A DNA stretch of 62,886 nucleotides from a virus: the IMG/VR virus record IMGVR_UViG_3300017971_003303, positions 1 through 62,886 of that record; one strand, written 5' to 3'. Positions 1 to 9,275 of this stretch are shown piece after piece (the first letter of the stretch is position 1; every line of letters starts with the position of its first letter). Under the pieces are notes generated by a model, which had not been told where the DNA came from, ran no database searches, and worked only from the letters and a program-made list of their open reading frames with translations. Both the position numbers and the translations under genes were made by a program.

Positions 1-877
1 CTTCTCAGTGGCAGGTGTACCCTTACTTCAAGTTCTGGCTGACCAATTAGGTAAAACTACAGTAGAGATACAAGAAATGATTAGTAAGGGGGAGATATCA
101 TCAAATATTGTTAATAAAGCTTTTGAAAGTATGGCTTCCGAAGGTGGGAAATTTGCTAATTTGATGGATAAACAATCAAAAACAGTTCAAGGTAGATTTT
201 CTAACTTAAAAGATACTGTTACCTTATTAATGAGAGAAATAGGACAATCATTACTTCCTGTTGTTGGTAGATTGGTTGATGTATTTTTAGACGATGTATT
301 ACCAGCAATAGAACCACTTATACCTTTAATTGGTGATGCACTAGTTGGTGTATTAGAAGAATTAATACCACATTTGCCTGATATCATTGAAGGTTTTACA
401 AAAATAGTTAAATTGGGTTTAAAATTATTTCAGGTATTATCTCCATTAATAGGACCAATACTAGATATAACGTTAGCATTATTGGATTTTATAGATTTAG
501 TATTAACACCAATAACTCCAGCACTAAAAATTCTAGTAGATTTACTTAGAGATGTATGGAAGTTCTTAGAGCCAATTGCCATTGGTTTGACAAAGATATC
601 TGGTTCACTTATTGGTAGTATACTAGGAGAAACATCAAGAATAGGGTCTAGTGCTCTTAGAGATATCTTTGGAGGATTAAAAGAAACTTTTGTCGGTGAT
701 GCAATTATAAGACCTAACGGAGAGATTATAAGAACACATCCTAAAGATACTTTAGTAGCTACTAGAGGAGGAATGGGTATGGTTATCAATATTACAGGAC
801 CTATTTATGGGACTGACCCAGACGATATAGCAGAAGCACTACAAAATAAATTAAATAATATGATAATTAGTACATAA
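1..877 (+). CDS. Tail tape measure protein, C-terminal part (5' truncated by window edge)
   Basis: This is the C-terminal 291 residues of the tail tape measure protein, which sets tail length and lines the tail tube. The reading frame is open from base 2; the first possible start (GTG at 8) is internal, because the frame continues the gene that runs off the right end of the window at 62886. The N-terminal part here (VAGVPLLQVLADQLG) is typical of the tape-measure core. Residues 90-190 are long hydrophobic helices. The tail end holds the GDAIIRPNGEIIRTHPKDT signature seen at tape-measure C-termini. Joined to the right-end fragment the protein would be about 460 residues, short for the family. 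It is followed by a TAATG overlap with the next gene. Confidence 0.85.
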   Translation, partial: FSVAGVPLLQVLADQLGKTTVEIQEMISKGEISSNIVNKAFESMASEGGKFANLMDKQSKTVQGRFSNLKDTVTLLMREIGQSLLPVVGRLVDVFLDDVLPAIEPLIPLIGDALVGVLEELIPHLPDIIEGFTKIVKLGLKLFQVLSPLIGPILDITLALLDFIDLVLTPITPALKILVDLLRDVWKFLEPIAIGLTKISGSLIGSILGETSRIGSSALRDIFGGLKETFVGDAIIRPNGEIIRTHPKDTLVATRGGMGMVINITGPIYGTDPDDIAEALQNKLNNMIIST

Positions 878-3800
878 TGGAAATCAAAACAAAAGTAAAT
901 TTAGGCGTATTGATTATAATTATACTTTTAAGTGGATATGTATACATAACAATGGACCACTTAAAAATTAGAATAGATAACGATAAATCAACATTTTATG
1001 TCAAGGATGGAAGGTGGTTAGTTAGTGGTAGAGAAATTAATAGTTTATTTGATGGTACAACTAAATTAAATAGGAGAGTTACTAATATAACTATAAATAC
1101 CACTTTTAATTACATAACTAATAAGACTAAGGTAGTTAGGATTACACCATATATTAGAGGACCAGTTATTATAGATACATATGAATTTTATGGTAATAAT
1201 ACTATTCCTGACTTATTTCCAGTTTCACATACAGTAGAAATTATTAATGGAAGTGGATTTTTTTATAAATATGAAGTAAGGGATTTAGATTACGATGGAA
1301 GTACTTTTAAATTAAATGGAAAACAAACATCTATGAATTTCGGAAAGAATATGAAAGTTACTTGGTGGAAAGATTATAGACTTGGTTGGATATATGAATC
1401 TGGAAGTATGTACGTTAAATCTGAAAAAATACAAGATGATTACATGAAATTTGATGTAAGGTTATTTGACCCTATACTTAGTAAAATATATGATAAGGAG
1501 AATCAAACAATAATATTTAAAGATAAATTTGGTGTTGAATTTGATAGAGTAACATTAATAACTAAGGCAGACAATAAATTAATAATACCAGGAATTAATA
1601 GGACAGTAGCTATAATGAAATTTAATAGCATGAAGGAAGCGATAGATGGAGTATCACATGTATATTTCTACGATAAGAATATGACATTAATACATAGACC
1701 TTTTTATTTTCAATACAAAACTTCAGACTATAAACTCGTTAACAATACTAAACTTAAATGTGATGAAATTTTTAATACTACTCTTGGAATAAATCAATTT
1801 GTAAAGTGCGAGAGAATAGTGACTGGATATGAATTAAAAGAAGTTAATGTAACATGGCATGATATTGGAAAAAAAGTGGATTTAGGAATAGAAAATATTA
1901 CCATTAGAGTTATAACTAATGTATATCCAGGTGATGACCATATAGAATGGATACCTGTGATACATGGTGAAATCATAACTGAGTGGGGTACATTTTCTGA
2001 TGGATTAAGAGTAGGATTAATTCATGTGTATAAATATAGTGAGGGTAGTGGAACTATAATGAACGATAGCATTGGTGGTACTAATATAACAGTAGTCGAT
2101 TCCTGGATTGCTTCAGGTATTAATGGTTCTAGTTATAATTGTTCTAAAGGTAATAGTGTTGGAAAAGATACTACAATAAATCCAGGAACTGAACATGGAA
2201 CAAATGAAGCATTCACAATGAGTTGGTGGTTTATTCCAGATGGGCAAATTTCTAATGACTGGTTTTTCCATATAAATTCTGATAATAGTAATGGTAAATT
2301 TAATTTATATACAAAAAGTACTACTGAATGGTGGCTTAGTTCATGGGACTCATTAGGACAAGAGTATGACTCTTGGAGTAATCATGGAACGTCACAACAA
2401 GTACATACGTTAGTTGGTAATAGTTCTGGATTTCAGTTATATGTAGACGGAGAGTTGAATATGAGTTTACCTATGACTGCTTGGCAATGGGATGTAGATA
2501 CTATATTAATATGGAGACAAGCTTCAGCAGGATATGATGCAGAAAGATTTACATTTGATGAATTTTATATATGGAACAGGTCATTAACAGGAACAGAAGT
2601 AAGTGATTTGAGTGATGCATTTTGGACTCCAGAAGAAGCTGCACCACCAGCTGGTGATTCTCCAATAGTATCTTTAAATACTCCAGTAGAAGGTTATAAT
2701 TCTACTGGTTCTGTTACATTTAATTGTTCAGCAGTTGATTCAGGAGTTTTAAATATAACTCTTTTTATAGATGGTGTTGCTGTTCATACAGTTACTAATT
2801 CATCTGCAAGTCAGAATCTTACTTTACAAAATACAACGGTTTTTAGTTCAGATGCATCTAAAAACTGGACTTGTAAAGGAGCAAATACAAATGGTAAAAA
2901 TACTACTATTACAAGAAATTTTACAATAGATGTTACTTCACCATTAGTTAGTATTTCTAATCCTACTACAGGAAATAAGACCACAAATATAAGTTCAATA
3001 AATTATACTGCATCAGATACTCATATAGATAAATGTTGGTATTCTTTAGATGATGGTGATACGAATTCTAGTGGTGTTAGTGTTGGTACAAACTTTACTA
3101 CTCTAACTAGTACAGAAGGTTCAAATAATTGGACTGTTTGGTGTAATGATACATTTGGAAATGAAAATTCAAGTTCAATTTATTTTTGGAAGGATACAGT
3201 ATATCCGTTAATTAGTATAGATTCTCCAAGTAATAACACTAATACTACAAATACAGGTCTAGATGTAACTTTTACTCAAACAGAAAATAATACAAATATA
3301 TGTTGGTGGACAAATGATTCTGGTTCAACAAATTATACTTTATCTAGTTGTGAAGATATTACTACTGAGACATGGAGTCAAGGAACTACAAGAGTTATAA
3401 TATATGTAAATGATACAAGTAATAATGTTAATAGTACTAGAGTAACGTTTACTGTTGATAATTTAGGACCATTAATAACAATAGGATATCCGTTAGAAAT
3501 AAATTATACTTCTGTAACTACATTAAATTATACTGTTACTGATGCTGTAATAGGTGCTAGTAGTTGTTGGTATTCTAATAATTCTGGAGATACAAACTAC
3601 TCTATCGTTAGTGCTGGCACTAATTGGTCTGGAATGAATACTACTGAATGTAGCAATACATGGATAGTTTATTGTAATGATTCTCTAGGAAATGAAAATA
3701 GTACTAGTACTACATTTCTAGTAGATACTACTGCACCTACATTTGATAATGCCAGAAATATATCTAATAATGCTAATACATCACTTTCAGAATCTTACTC

Positions 3801-4365
3801 AGCTACTGATGTATGTACATATGTTGGAACATATACATTAAATGATACTTCTAGATTTAATATTAGTTCTGCAGGTTTAATAATTAATGTGACTAATATA
3901 TCTACTGCAGAGTTATATTGGTTAAATGTGAGTGTAAATGATAGTTTAAATAATCTTAATTCACAAATATTTTATATAAATATTACGAAAGTAACTGTTA
4001 GTAATGCGAGTCTAAATTCTTCACTAAATACTGGTATTACTAGCATTACATTTAGACCTAATGCAAGTATTGTAAATGGCGTAGCGGCTACTGGTCAGAA
4101 TAGTAGTCATAGTTTGTTTATAGTTCATAATAATCATACTCAAGTATTTAACATAGATATGAGAGTTAATGTCACAAATACAGCAATCACTCTAAAATGT
4201 AATGACGATAATAGTTATGATACATCAACAGCATTAACTACTTCGTATCAGACAATAAATGGAAGTTTAGATATCGGTAATACTACATATATCTGGTGTT
4301 GGGCAGATTATAATAATCCTACAGCACCTTGGTACCCTGCTATCGGGATTTTGGGGAGAATATAA
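877..4365 (+). CDS. Giant exported surface/fibre protein with LamG-like and Ig-like repeats
   Basis: The protein has 1162 residues. A single hydrophobic segment at residues 10-27 acts as a signal anchor. Residues about 370-580 look like a LamG/concanavalin-type jelly roll (AFTMSWWFIPDG, then FTFDEFYIWNRSLTGTE). From about 590 onward there are repeated Ig-like modules with CWYS/WYSNNSGDTN and WIVYCNDSLGNENS cores. N-x-S/T sequons are extremely dense throughout. This architecture is that of archaeal (especially DPANN) cell-surface proteins rather than of an ordinary phage fibre. It starts inside the stop codon of the tape measure gene (TAATG), so it belongs to the tail operon. Likely roles are receptor binding or surface display; the choice between them is inference. 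Confidence 0.7.
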   Translation: MEIKTKVNLGVLIIIILLSGYVYITMDHLKIRIDNDKSTFYVKDGRWLVSGREINSLFDGTTKLNRRVTNITINTTFNYITNKTKVVRITPYIRGPVIIDTYEFYGNNTIPDLFPVSHTVEIINGSGFFYKYEVRDLDYDGSTFKLNGKQTSMNFGKNMKVTWWKDYRLGWIYESGSMYVKSEKIQDDYMKFDVRLFDPILSKIYDKENQTIIFKDKFGVEFDRVTLITKADNKLIIPGINRTVAIMKFNSMKEAIDGVSHVYFYDKNMTLIHRPFYFQYKTSDYKLVNNTKLKCDEIFNTTLGINQFVKCERIVTGYELKEVNVTWHDIGKKVDLGIENITIRVITNVYPGDDHIEWIPVIHGEIITEWGTFSDGLRVGLIHVYKYSEGSGTIMNDSIGGTNITVVDSWIASGINGSSYNCSKGNSVGKDTTINPGTEHGTNEAFTMSWWFIPDGQISNDWFFHINSDNSNGKFNLYTKSTTEWWLSSWDSLGQEYDSWSNHGTSQQVHTLVGNSSGFQLYVDGELNMSLPMTAWQWDVDTILIWRQASAGYDAERFTFDEFYIWNRSLTGTEVSDLSDAFWTPEEAAPPAGDSPIVSLNTPVEGYNSTGSVTFNCSAVDSGVLNITLFIDGVAVHTVTNSSASQNLTLQNTTVFSSDASKNWTCKGANTNGKNTTITRNFTIDVTSPLVSISNPTTGNKTTNISSINYTASDTHIDKCWYSLDDGDTNSSGVSVGTNFTTLTSTEGSNNWTVWCNDTFGNENSSSIYFWKDTVYPLISIDSPSNNTNTTNTGLDVTFTQTENNTNICWWTNDSGSTNYTLSSCEDITTETWSQGTTRVIIYVNDTSNNVNSTRVTFTVDNLGPLITIGYPLEINYTSVTTLNYTVTDAVIGASSCWYSNNSGDTNYSIVSAGTNWSGMNTTECSNTWIVYCNDSLGNENSTSTTFLVDTTAPTFDNARNISNNANTSLSESYSATDVCTYVGTYTLNDTSRFNISSAGLIINVTNISTAELYWLNVSVNDSLNNLNSQIFYINITKVTVSNASLNSSLNTGITSITFRPNASIVNGVAATGQNSSHSLFIVHNNHTQVFNIDMRVNVTNTAITLKCNDDNSYDTSTALTTSYQTINGSLDIGNTTYIWCWADYNNPTAPWYPAIGILGRI

Positions 4366-4366
4366 C

Positions 4367-5911
4367 ATGACAGAATACTATCCAATATTTTATATATATA
4401 AAACAGGTGTTCAAACAAAAGTAGAAATAGAGGATATAGACTATGATGATATAATTAGTATGGAAGTAGAAAAAAATATCGGTGACTTTAATTCGTCGTC
4501 ATCATTTTCAATTTCATTTAATAATTATGGTGGTAGGTACAGTGATACATTTAGTATAGGAGATGAGGTTATAATATATGCAGATAGGAATATTTATCCT
4601 TCCTATACAGTATTATTAAAAGGAACAATAGAGGATATTGATTTTTCTGGTCAGGAAAATAAGGAACAATTAGTAATAAGTGGTAGGGACTATAGTTCAT
4701 TATTACAAGACATCATTGTTGAACCTAGAGTATTTAAAAGTACTGAAGTTAGCGCAATAGTAACAGCTATTGTACAACAAAATATTAGTTCGGAACTACT
4801 AACTATAAATAATGTAAATACAACTACTACAACTATAGAAAAAATATCATTTCAAAATGTAAGTGTGTTTGATGCGTTAAAGAAATTAGGAGAGGCAAGT
4901 GGATATTACTTCTACGTAGATAGTGATATTGATTTACATTTTGAACAAAAAGACACTACTTCGTCTGGATTGACATTCAATAATACAAATATAAAGAAAG
5001 CTAAATTTAAAACAAGTGATAGTGAAATATTTAATAGGATAACTTTTTACGGAGATAGAATATTGGCAGGTCAGGAAGATATATTTACATCTACAGGTGG
5101 TAGTTCATATACATTAACATATAAACCCCATAATTTAACAGTTTATTTAAGTGGAACAAACAATACTATTTATCAACCAGCAGGTGTTCTAAATATTGGT
5201 AACCCAGCAGAGGAAGATATAAAGTATTTAGTTGATTTTCAAGGACAAAAGTTTGTAATGACAAGTGGCACAATAGCTGGTGATAACATAGCTCCAACAG
5301 GAAGTGTTCTAATAGCTAGATACGAAAAAAGTGTTCCAATAATAAAAATAAAGGCTGACTTTGATAGTCAAGCCTCGTATGGTTTGAAAAAGAAAGTAAT
5401 TATAGATAAGTCAGTTAAATCTCCAGAAGAAGCTAATAATAGAGCACAAACTTATTTGGATGAACATAAAGACCCAAAAATTCAAGGAAATATAGTTGTT
5501 AGAGGTGTTTTAGATGTCACTCCTGGTCAAACTTGTGTTGTTAATATTCCGTTTCAAGGTATTAGTTCACAAACATACACAATAATTAGTGCTAAATATT
5601 CTTTTAATAAATACAATACTTTAAATGATGAGGTATTAACATTAACTCTAAATAAAAGAATAAAAACACTCACAGATACATTAAAGGAACAAATTACTAG
5701 ATTAAAGAGTATTGAAATTGGTGATTTAGATGTAGGAATAGTACAAACTGATTTAACTTTAGGTAGTGTTGGTGTAAGTGGAACATACACAGCCATTAAA
5801 AGGAGTATTGGTTCTGCTTTCTATTTTCATGTTCCAAATCATAATATATTAAATAGTACAAGTTCTCTTTTAGGAGATATGAGAGCTGGGAGTACTGTTA
5901 CAACTGGATAA
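4367..5911 (+). CDS. Tail hub / baseplate protein (gpD/gp27-like)
   Basis: The protein has 514 residues. The N-terminal half is beta-rich, with the pattern 'SISFNNYGGRYSDTFSIGDEVIIYAD...LLKGTIEDIDFSG' that is characteristic of tail hub proteins of the late-control-D / prophage tail family. It is followed by a segment with 'FDALKKLGEASGYYFYVDSD', another hallmark of these hubs (FEALKRIAEETGxxFYVD). It would form the distal tail ring that holds the fibre or tip. Its position after the tape measure supports this. The start lies one base after the previous stop, with GGGGAG upstream. Assignment to the family is firm; the exact position in the tail tip is inferred. Confidence 0.7.
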   Translation: MTEYYPIFYIYKTGVQTKVEIEDIDYDDIISMEVEKNIGDFNSSSSFSISFNNYGGRYSDTFSIGDEVIIYADRNIYPSYTVLLKGTIEDIDFSGQENKEQLVISGRDYSSLLQDIIVEPRVFKSTEVSAIVTAIVQQNISSELLTINNVNTTTTTIEKISFQNVSVFDALKKLGEASGYYFYVDSDIDLHFEQKDTTSSGLTFNNTNIKKAKFKTSDSEIFNRITFYGDRILAGQEDIFTSTGGSSYTLTYKPHNLTVYLSGTNNTIYQPAGVLNIGNPAEEDIKYLVDFQGQKFVMTSGTIAGDNIAPTGSVLIARYEKSVPIIKIKADFDSQASYGLKKKVIIDKSVKSPEEANNRAQTYLDEHKDPKIQGNIVVRGVLDVTPGQTCVVNIPFQGISSQTYTIISAKYSFNKYNTLNDEVLTLTLNKRIKTLTDTLKEQITRLKSIEIGDLDVGIVQTDLTLGSVGVSGTYTAIKRSIGSAFYFHVPNHNILNSTSSLLGDMRAGSTVTTG

Positions 5912-5920
5912 GGAGGAAAA

Positions 5921-6271
5921 ATGGGAATAACAACAGCTGGTTTAAGTGTAATTGCTGCTAATATGGCAGGTAGTTCATTACCTACAGCATGTGCCATAGG
6001 TATAAGTGGACTAACTTTTGCTAGTGGAAATACTGTATTAGGTAGTGAATGGGATAGAAATAGTTACTCATCTGCAGACTTAACTACATCTGAACAAATT
6101 ACATTTGTGTCAGATTTTTCACCAATAGAAACTAGTGGATTAGTATTGAAGGAACATGGTATGATGACTATTGGTAGTCAGATGTTGAATAGAGAAGTGC
6201 TTACAGGGAGTTTAGTATTTACTGGTGAAGAGGAATTACAAGTTCAACAAACATTTAAATTTTATATATAA
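5921..6271 (+). CDS. Small tail-tip-associated protein, not recognised
   Basis: The protein has 116 residues and I do not recognise a family. It starts after a strong ribosome binding site (AAGGAGGAAAA then ATG). It is Gly/Ser/Thr-rich and predicted mostly beta, without transmembrane segments or cysteine clusters (one Cys only). It sits 9 bp after the tail hub gene and just before another beta-rich protein, so it is most probably a virion tail-tip or fibre component. Confidence 0.6.
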   Translation: MGITTAGLSVIAANMAGSSLPTACAIGISGLTFASGNTVLGSEWDRNSYSSADLTTSEQITFVSDFSPIETSGLVLKEHGMMTIGSQMLNREVLTGSLVFTGEEELQVQQTFKFYI

Positions 6272-6292
6272 ATAATGAAAGGAGGATAAGAT

Positions 6293-6979
6293 ATGGCAAA
6301 TTTATTTAGTCAATATGCAAGTGGTGCACAATTAACTGCTGGTACTATATCAGGCAGTGCTAGTGGTGTAAGTGGATTGAATCCTATTGTAGATAGATTA
6401 AACTCTATTACTAGTAGTGATAATTTAGTTACAGGAAGTATGATTAGTGGTACATCAAGTCATTATTTTGGAGATGTTACTATTAGTGGTACAACATCGA
6501 CTTTTGTGGGTAGTAATATTACTAGTAATATTAGTGGAGTTAATATAGTCATATATGCTTCTGGCGGTAATGTTGTTGAAACAGATATTAATAGTGATTC
6601 ATTTGAATCAACAACACTACAATTATTTACAGTAAGTGACTTTATAGACTATAGTAATGGTAGCACTTATTTAGTAGTTAGTGGTACAGAATCTGTCTTT
6701 AGTGTATGTGACCTGACATATTATACATCCGGTGCAGGTGTTGCAGGAAAAAATGGATTTGATTATAGACTAACAAGAGATAATGAAGATGCTAATAGTG
6801 TTACACATAATGTAGTTATAGGTTCAATGGCTCAAGCAACACCAAAGGGTTCAGCTTCAATTAACTGGATTGATACTCCTGGCGCAGGTGGACATACATA
6901 TGAACTACAAATTCAACCCACACTTGGTTCTATAGTAATAAAGGAAGTATCTATGAGTAGTATAAGATTAAAAGTTTAA
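6293..6979 (+). CDS. Gly/Ser-rich fibre-like protein, not recognised
   Basis: The protein has 228 residues and starts after GAAAGGAGGATAAGAT. The N-terminal half carries repeated 'ISGT/SGTxS' steps (SGTTSTFVGSNITSNISG) like the thin beta-repeat parts of fibres. The C-terminal half (residues 95-228) looks like a compact beta-sandwich ending in YELQIQPTLGSIVIKEVSMS, resembling a fibre-tip or carbohydrate-binding fold. Similar 'SGTxxSGT' strings occur in the 57110 protein. Likely a tail fibre or tip protein; the function is inferred from composition and position. Confidence 0.6.
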   Translation: MANLFSQYASGAQLTAGTISGSASGVSGLNPIVDRLNSITSSDNLVTGSMISGTSSHYFGDVTISGTTSTFVGSNITSNISGVNIVIYASGGNVVETDINSDSFESTTLQLFTVSDFIDYSNGSTYLVVSGTESVFSVCDLTYYTSGAGVAGKNGFDYRLTRDNEDANSVTHNVVIGSMAQATPKGSASINWIDTPGAGGHTYELQIQPTLGSIVIKEVSMSSIRLKV

Positions 6980-6998
6980 AAATATGGTAACCATAAAA

Positions 6999-7006
6999 TT
7001 TAAATA
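6999..7006 (+). promoter_or_regulatory. Putative archaeal TATA box
   Basis: TTTAAATA stands in the AT-rich gap after the fibre-like gene. It would place a transcription start near 7028 and leave a leader of about 50 nt, with a strong ribosome binding site, before the gene at 7079. No experimental support. Confidence 0.35.
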
Positions 7007-7078
7007 CTATAGATATTTTATAATATTATGAAATACTTGAAAGTACTTTTAAATATTTTTGAAAGGAGGTAAATGAAG

Positions 7079-7693
7079 ATGGAAAAAAGTTTTGTAAATA
7101 CTAATACCTTTAAATTACTATCATGGATAACTTTGTTAGGAGTTCTATCTCTTTTAGTTGTTTCATTACCTTTTGTTAGTACAAATGGTTTAACTAAGGA
7201 AGATGTTAGAGCAGTAGTTGTAGACGAATTGACACAAAATCAACCTACATGTGATTTTCCTACAGCAGAAGAAATAGCTAATTTAGTAAATGTTCCTATA
7301 ACTGATAATCAAAAAGTCGACGATATTTATGATGAAATCTTTAAAGTAGATAAGGAAGAGTCCATAGCTGAGGATTTGGCTCTTGATGAATTAAATACAA
7401 AAGATTTTAAGAGAGAAGTTGCTAGGAAATTAGTACATGAAGGAGAAGATGTTGAGGATTATCATGACATAGATAGAATAGTAGTTAAGGATAGTGAAGT
7501 TGATGTTGTGGGTACTGACGGTACTGTAACATTAGAGTTAAAAGTATACTATGTTTTAGATGGAGATGAAGAGGAAACAGCAAGAGCAAGGTTAAAAGCT
7601 GAATTTGAAGTAGTTGATTTAGATGAGGATGATAACTATGAGGATGCTGAAGTAGATGACTATGAACTAGAAGTAGTAAAAGTCTATGAATAG
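7079..7693 (+). CDS. Membrane-anchored acidic protein, not recognised
   Basis: The protein has 204 residues. Residues 12-34 form one transmembrane segment (WITLLGVLSLLVVSLPFV). The rest is highly acidic (many Asp/Glu) and probably faces outward, given the few positive residues before the helix. I chose the ATG at 7079 because GGAGG at 7065-7069 lies 9 nt upstream; the ATG at 7073 is only 3 nt away. It sits between tail genes and a holin-like gene. A lysis (spanin-like) or structural role is possible, but nothing in the sequence decides. Confidence 0.55.
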   Translation: MEKSFVNTNTFKLLSWITLLGVLSLLVVSLPFVSTNGLTKEDVRAVVVDELTQNQPTCDFPTAEEIANLVNVPITDNQKVDDIYDEIFKVDKEESIAEDLALDELNTKDFKREVARKLVHEGEDVEDYHDIDRIVVKDSEVDVVGTDGTVTLELKVYYVLDGDEEETARARLKAEFEVVDLDEDDNYEDAEVDDYELEVVKVYE

Positions 7694-7703
7694 ATTTAGT
7701 TAA

Positions 7704-7726
7704 TTTTTTATTTTTTTAATTTTTTG
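7704..7726 (+). terminator. T-rich terminator
   Basis: A run of almost only T (TTTTTTATTTTTTTAATTTTTT) follows the stop at 7693. Archaeal RNA polymerase terminates at such tracts without a hairpin. Confidence 0.45.
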
Positions 7727-7759
7727 GGTATAGAATAGTTAAATATAATGGAGGTAAAA

Positions 7760-7969
7760 ATGGTTACAAAAAATAAACCATGGTATATGAGTAAGACCAA
7801 ATGGGGTGCTTTGTTAGTTGGTGTAGGTGTAGTTTTGGGAACAGCAGGAAAAATTGTTAATGGCAGTTTAGACCTAAATCCTGGAATTCTAACACTATTA
7901 ACAGAAATTGGTGTTGTGTTGGGTGTTTTTGGTATTAGAGATTTACCATTGTTGAATAGTAAGAAATAG
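7760..7969 (+). CDS. Holin-like two-helix membrane protein
   Basis: The protein has 69 residues with two hydrophobic helices (about 15-33 and 42-60). The N-terminus 'KPWYMSKTKWGALL' and C-terminus 'VVLGVFGIRDLPL' match small phage holin-like proteins of the form WY-SKT-WG...GIRD. The ATG at 7760 is preferred because GGAGGT lies directly upstream; the in-frame ATG at 7748 contains that ribosome binding site. It is the last gene of the plus-strand arm. The holin role is an inference from topology and position, and no adjacent endolysin is recognisable. Confidence 0.55.
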   Translation: MVTKNKPWYMSKTKWGALLVGVGVVLGTAGKIVNGSLDLNPGILTLLTEIGVVLGVFGIRDLPLLNSKK

Positions 7970-7973
7970 AGAA

Positions 7974-7994
7974 ATTTTTATTTTATTTTTTTTA
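7974..7994 (+). terminator. T-rich terminator at the convergent junction
   Basis: AAATTTTTATTTTATTTTTTTT ends the plus-strand arm and overlaps the 3' end of the minus-strand glycosyltransferase. The two transcription arms meet here with only 8 bp between coding regions. Confidence 0.45.
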
Positions 7995-9168
7995 ATATTT
8001 CTAGAGCTTTTTTAGCAGTATTGTTCCAAGTCCAATCTTTAACATCTGTTAAAGATTGTATACCTTTTAATTTTACTTCATTTCTATGTTCAAAACAATA
8101 CCTCATAATCTTTTTTAATTCTTCTACATTAGGAGTTGCCCACTCACATTCTTCGTAAAGAGTATCTGATGTAACAGGTTTTAATGTATATGGTATTTTC
8201 CAACTATTTCCTTCATTCATATAATCTACTTGTCCGCCAAAGTTTGTTTGTATAGTTGGTAAACCACAAGCCATAGCCTCTAATCCAGGGATATTAAAAG
8301 CATCAGCTAATTGTGCACATACATAAACATTTGTAGAGTTATATAAATTACATAAATTATTAGTATCCATGTCTTGTGCTAAAATAGTCACTTTTGATAA
8401 TGTATTAGGTAATTGTAATTTATTCATTTCAGTAAGAATATTATTAGGATGTAAGTATGCAGGATTTGTCTTTAAAATTAGTTCTACATTTTCACCTTCA
8501 TTAAATTCCTCCTTAAATGCTTTTAGAACATATCCAACACCTCCTCTATCATCATATCCACCTCTCCAACCTTTAACACATATAAATTTAAAAGTTTCAT
8601 TATTTTTAGGAGATTTTTTATCTAGAAATACAGATTGTCTTTTGTCAAAATTAGTATCTTTATTTAATGAATAAAATTTTGATAAGTCTACGCCATGTGG
8701 TACAATTTTTATTTTTCCTCTTATAGAGTAAATTAAATCACAATACTCCTTAGAATATTTGGTTTTATCATTTAAACAATCATTCATTGTAGTATATATA
8801 GCCATTCTTGTATGTTTACTAGGAACCCATATCTGACTAACTTTTTTATCCGCCAAATAAGGTATCCAATATTCAGGAATTCTTGTTCCTTCCCAAACTA
8901 AAAATCCAACAAAATGTTTTGAGTTATAAGAATTATAAGCTAACTTCCAAAAAGGTGGTGTTAATATTCCTATTGTTACATCTGGCTTCCTATAACCTTT
9001 TTGTATCATATTTAACTCTGCATCATTAACTTGTCTCATCCAATCAGAAGGTAGTTGTGATTCTAACTTTATATTATCATTGTATTTATACAGAGCATTA
9101 GTAAATTGTCTAGTATGACTAGCATAGCCAGTTGTTCCGAAAATGTTTCCTACTATATTTATTTTCAT
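7978..9168 (-). CDS. GT4-type glycosyltransferase
   Basis: The protein has 396 residues in a GT-B fold. The N-terminal domain starts MKINIVGNIFGTTGYASHT. The linker has KIVPHGVDLSKFYSL, the usual 'xPNGVD' site. The C-terminal domain carries 'LADAFNIPGLEAMACGLPTI', the E-x7-E nucleotide-sugar-binding region of family GT4. It would transfer a sugar from a nucleotide donor to a glycan acceptor. It is the last gene of the minus-strand glycan cluster and overlaps the stop codon of the small gene upstream (TAATG). The donor is unknown. Confidence 0.8.
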   Translation of the reverse strand: MKINIVGNIFGTTGYASHTRQFTNALYKYNDNIKLESQLPSDWMRQVNDAELNMIQKGYRKPDVTIGILTPPFWKLAYNSYNSKHFVGFLVWEGTRIPEYWIPYLADKKVSQIWVPSKHTRMAIYTTMNDCLNDKTKYSKEYCDLIYSIRGKIKIVPHGVDLSKFYSLNKDTNFDKRQSVFLDKKSPKNNETFKFICVKGWRGGYDDRGGVGYVLKAFKEEFNEGENVELILKTNPAYLHPNNILTEMNKLQLPNTLSKVTILAQDMDTNNLCNLYNSTNVYVCAQLADAFNIPGLEAMACGLPTIQTNFGGQVDYMNEGNSWKIPYTLKPVTSDTLYEECEWATPNVEELKKIMRYCFEHRNEVKLKGIQSLTDVKDWTWNNTAKKALEILKKIK

Positions 9169-9275
9169 TATCTTTTTTTAGGTTGTCCAATAGGTCCTTT
9201 TCCTTTTCCATATCCTTTTCCTTTTCCACTACCTTTACTTCTTATTTTAGACCCTGGACATGTTTTATTTGTCAT
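9168..9275 (-). CDS. Lys/Gly-rich microprotein
   Basis: A 35-residue reading frame (MTNKTCPGSKIRSKGSGKGK, then YGKGKGPIGQPKKR). It has a good ribosome binding site (TAAGGAGGTACTAAA before ATG), overlaps the gene upstream by 4 bp (ATGA) and the gene downstream by 1 bp (TAATG). This tight coupling argues that it is translated. It is extremely basic and probably binds nucleic acid, lipid head groups or an acidic partner. No family recognised. Confidence 0.5.
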   Translation of the reverse strand: MTNKTCPGSKIRSKGSGKGKGYGKGKGPIGQPKKR

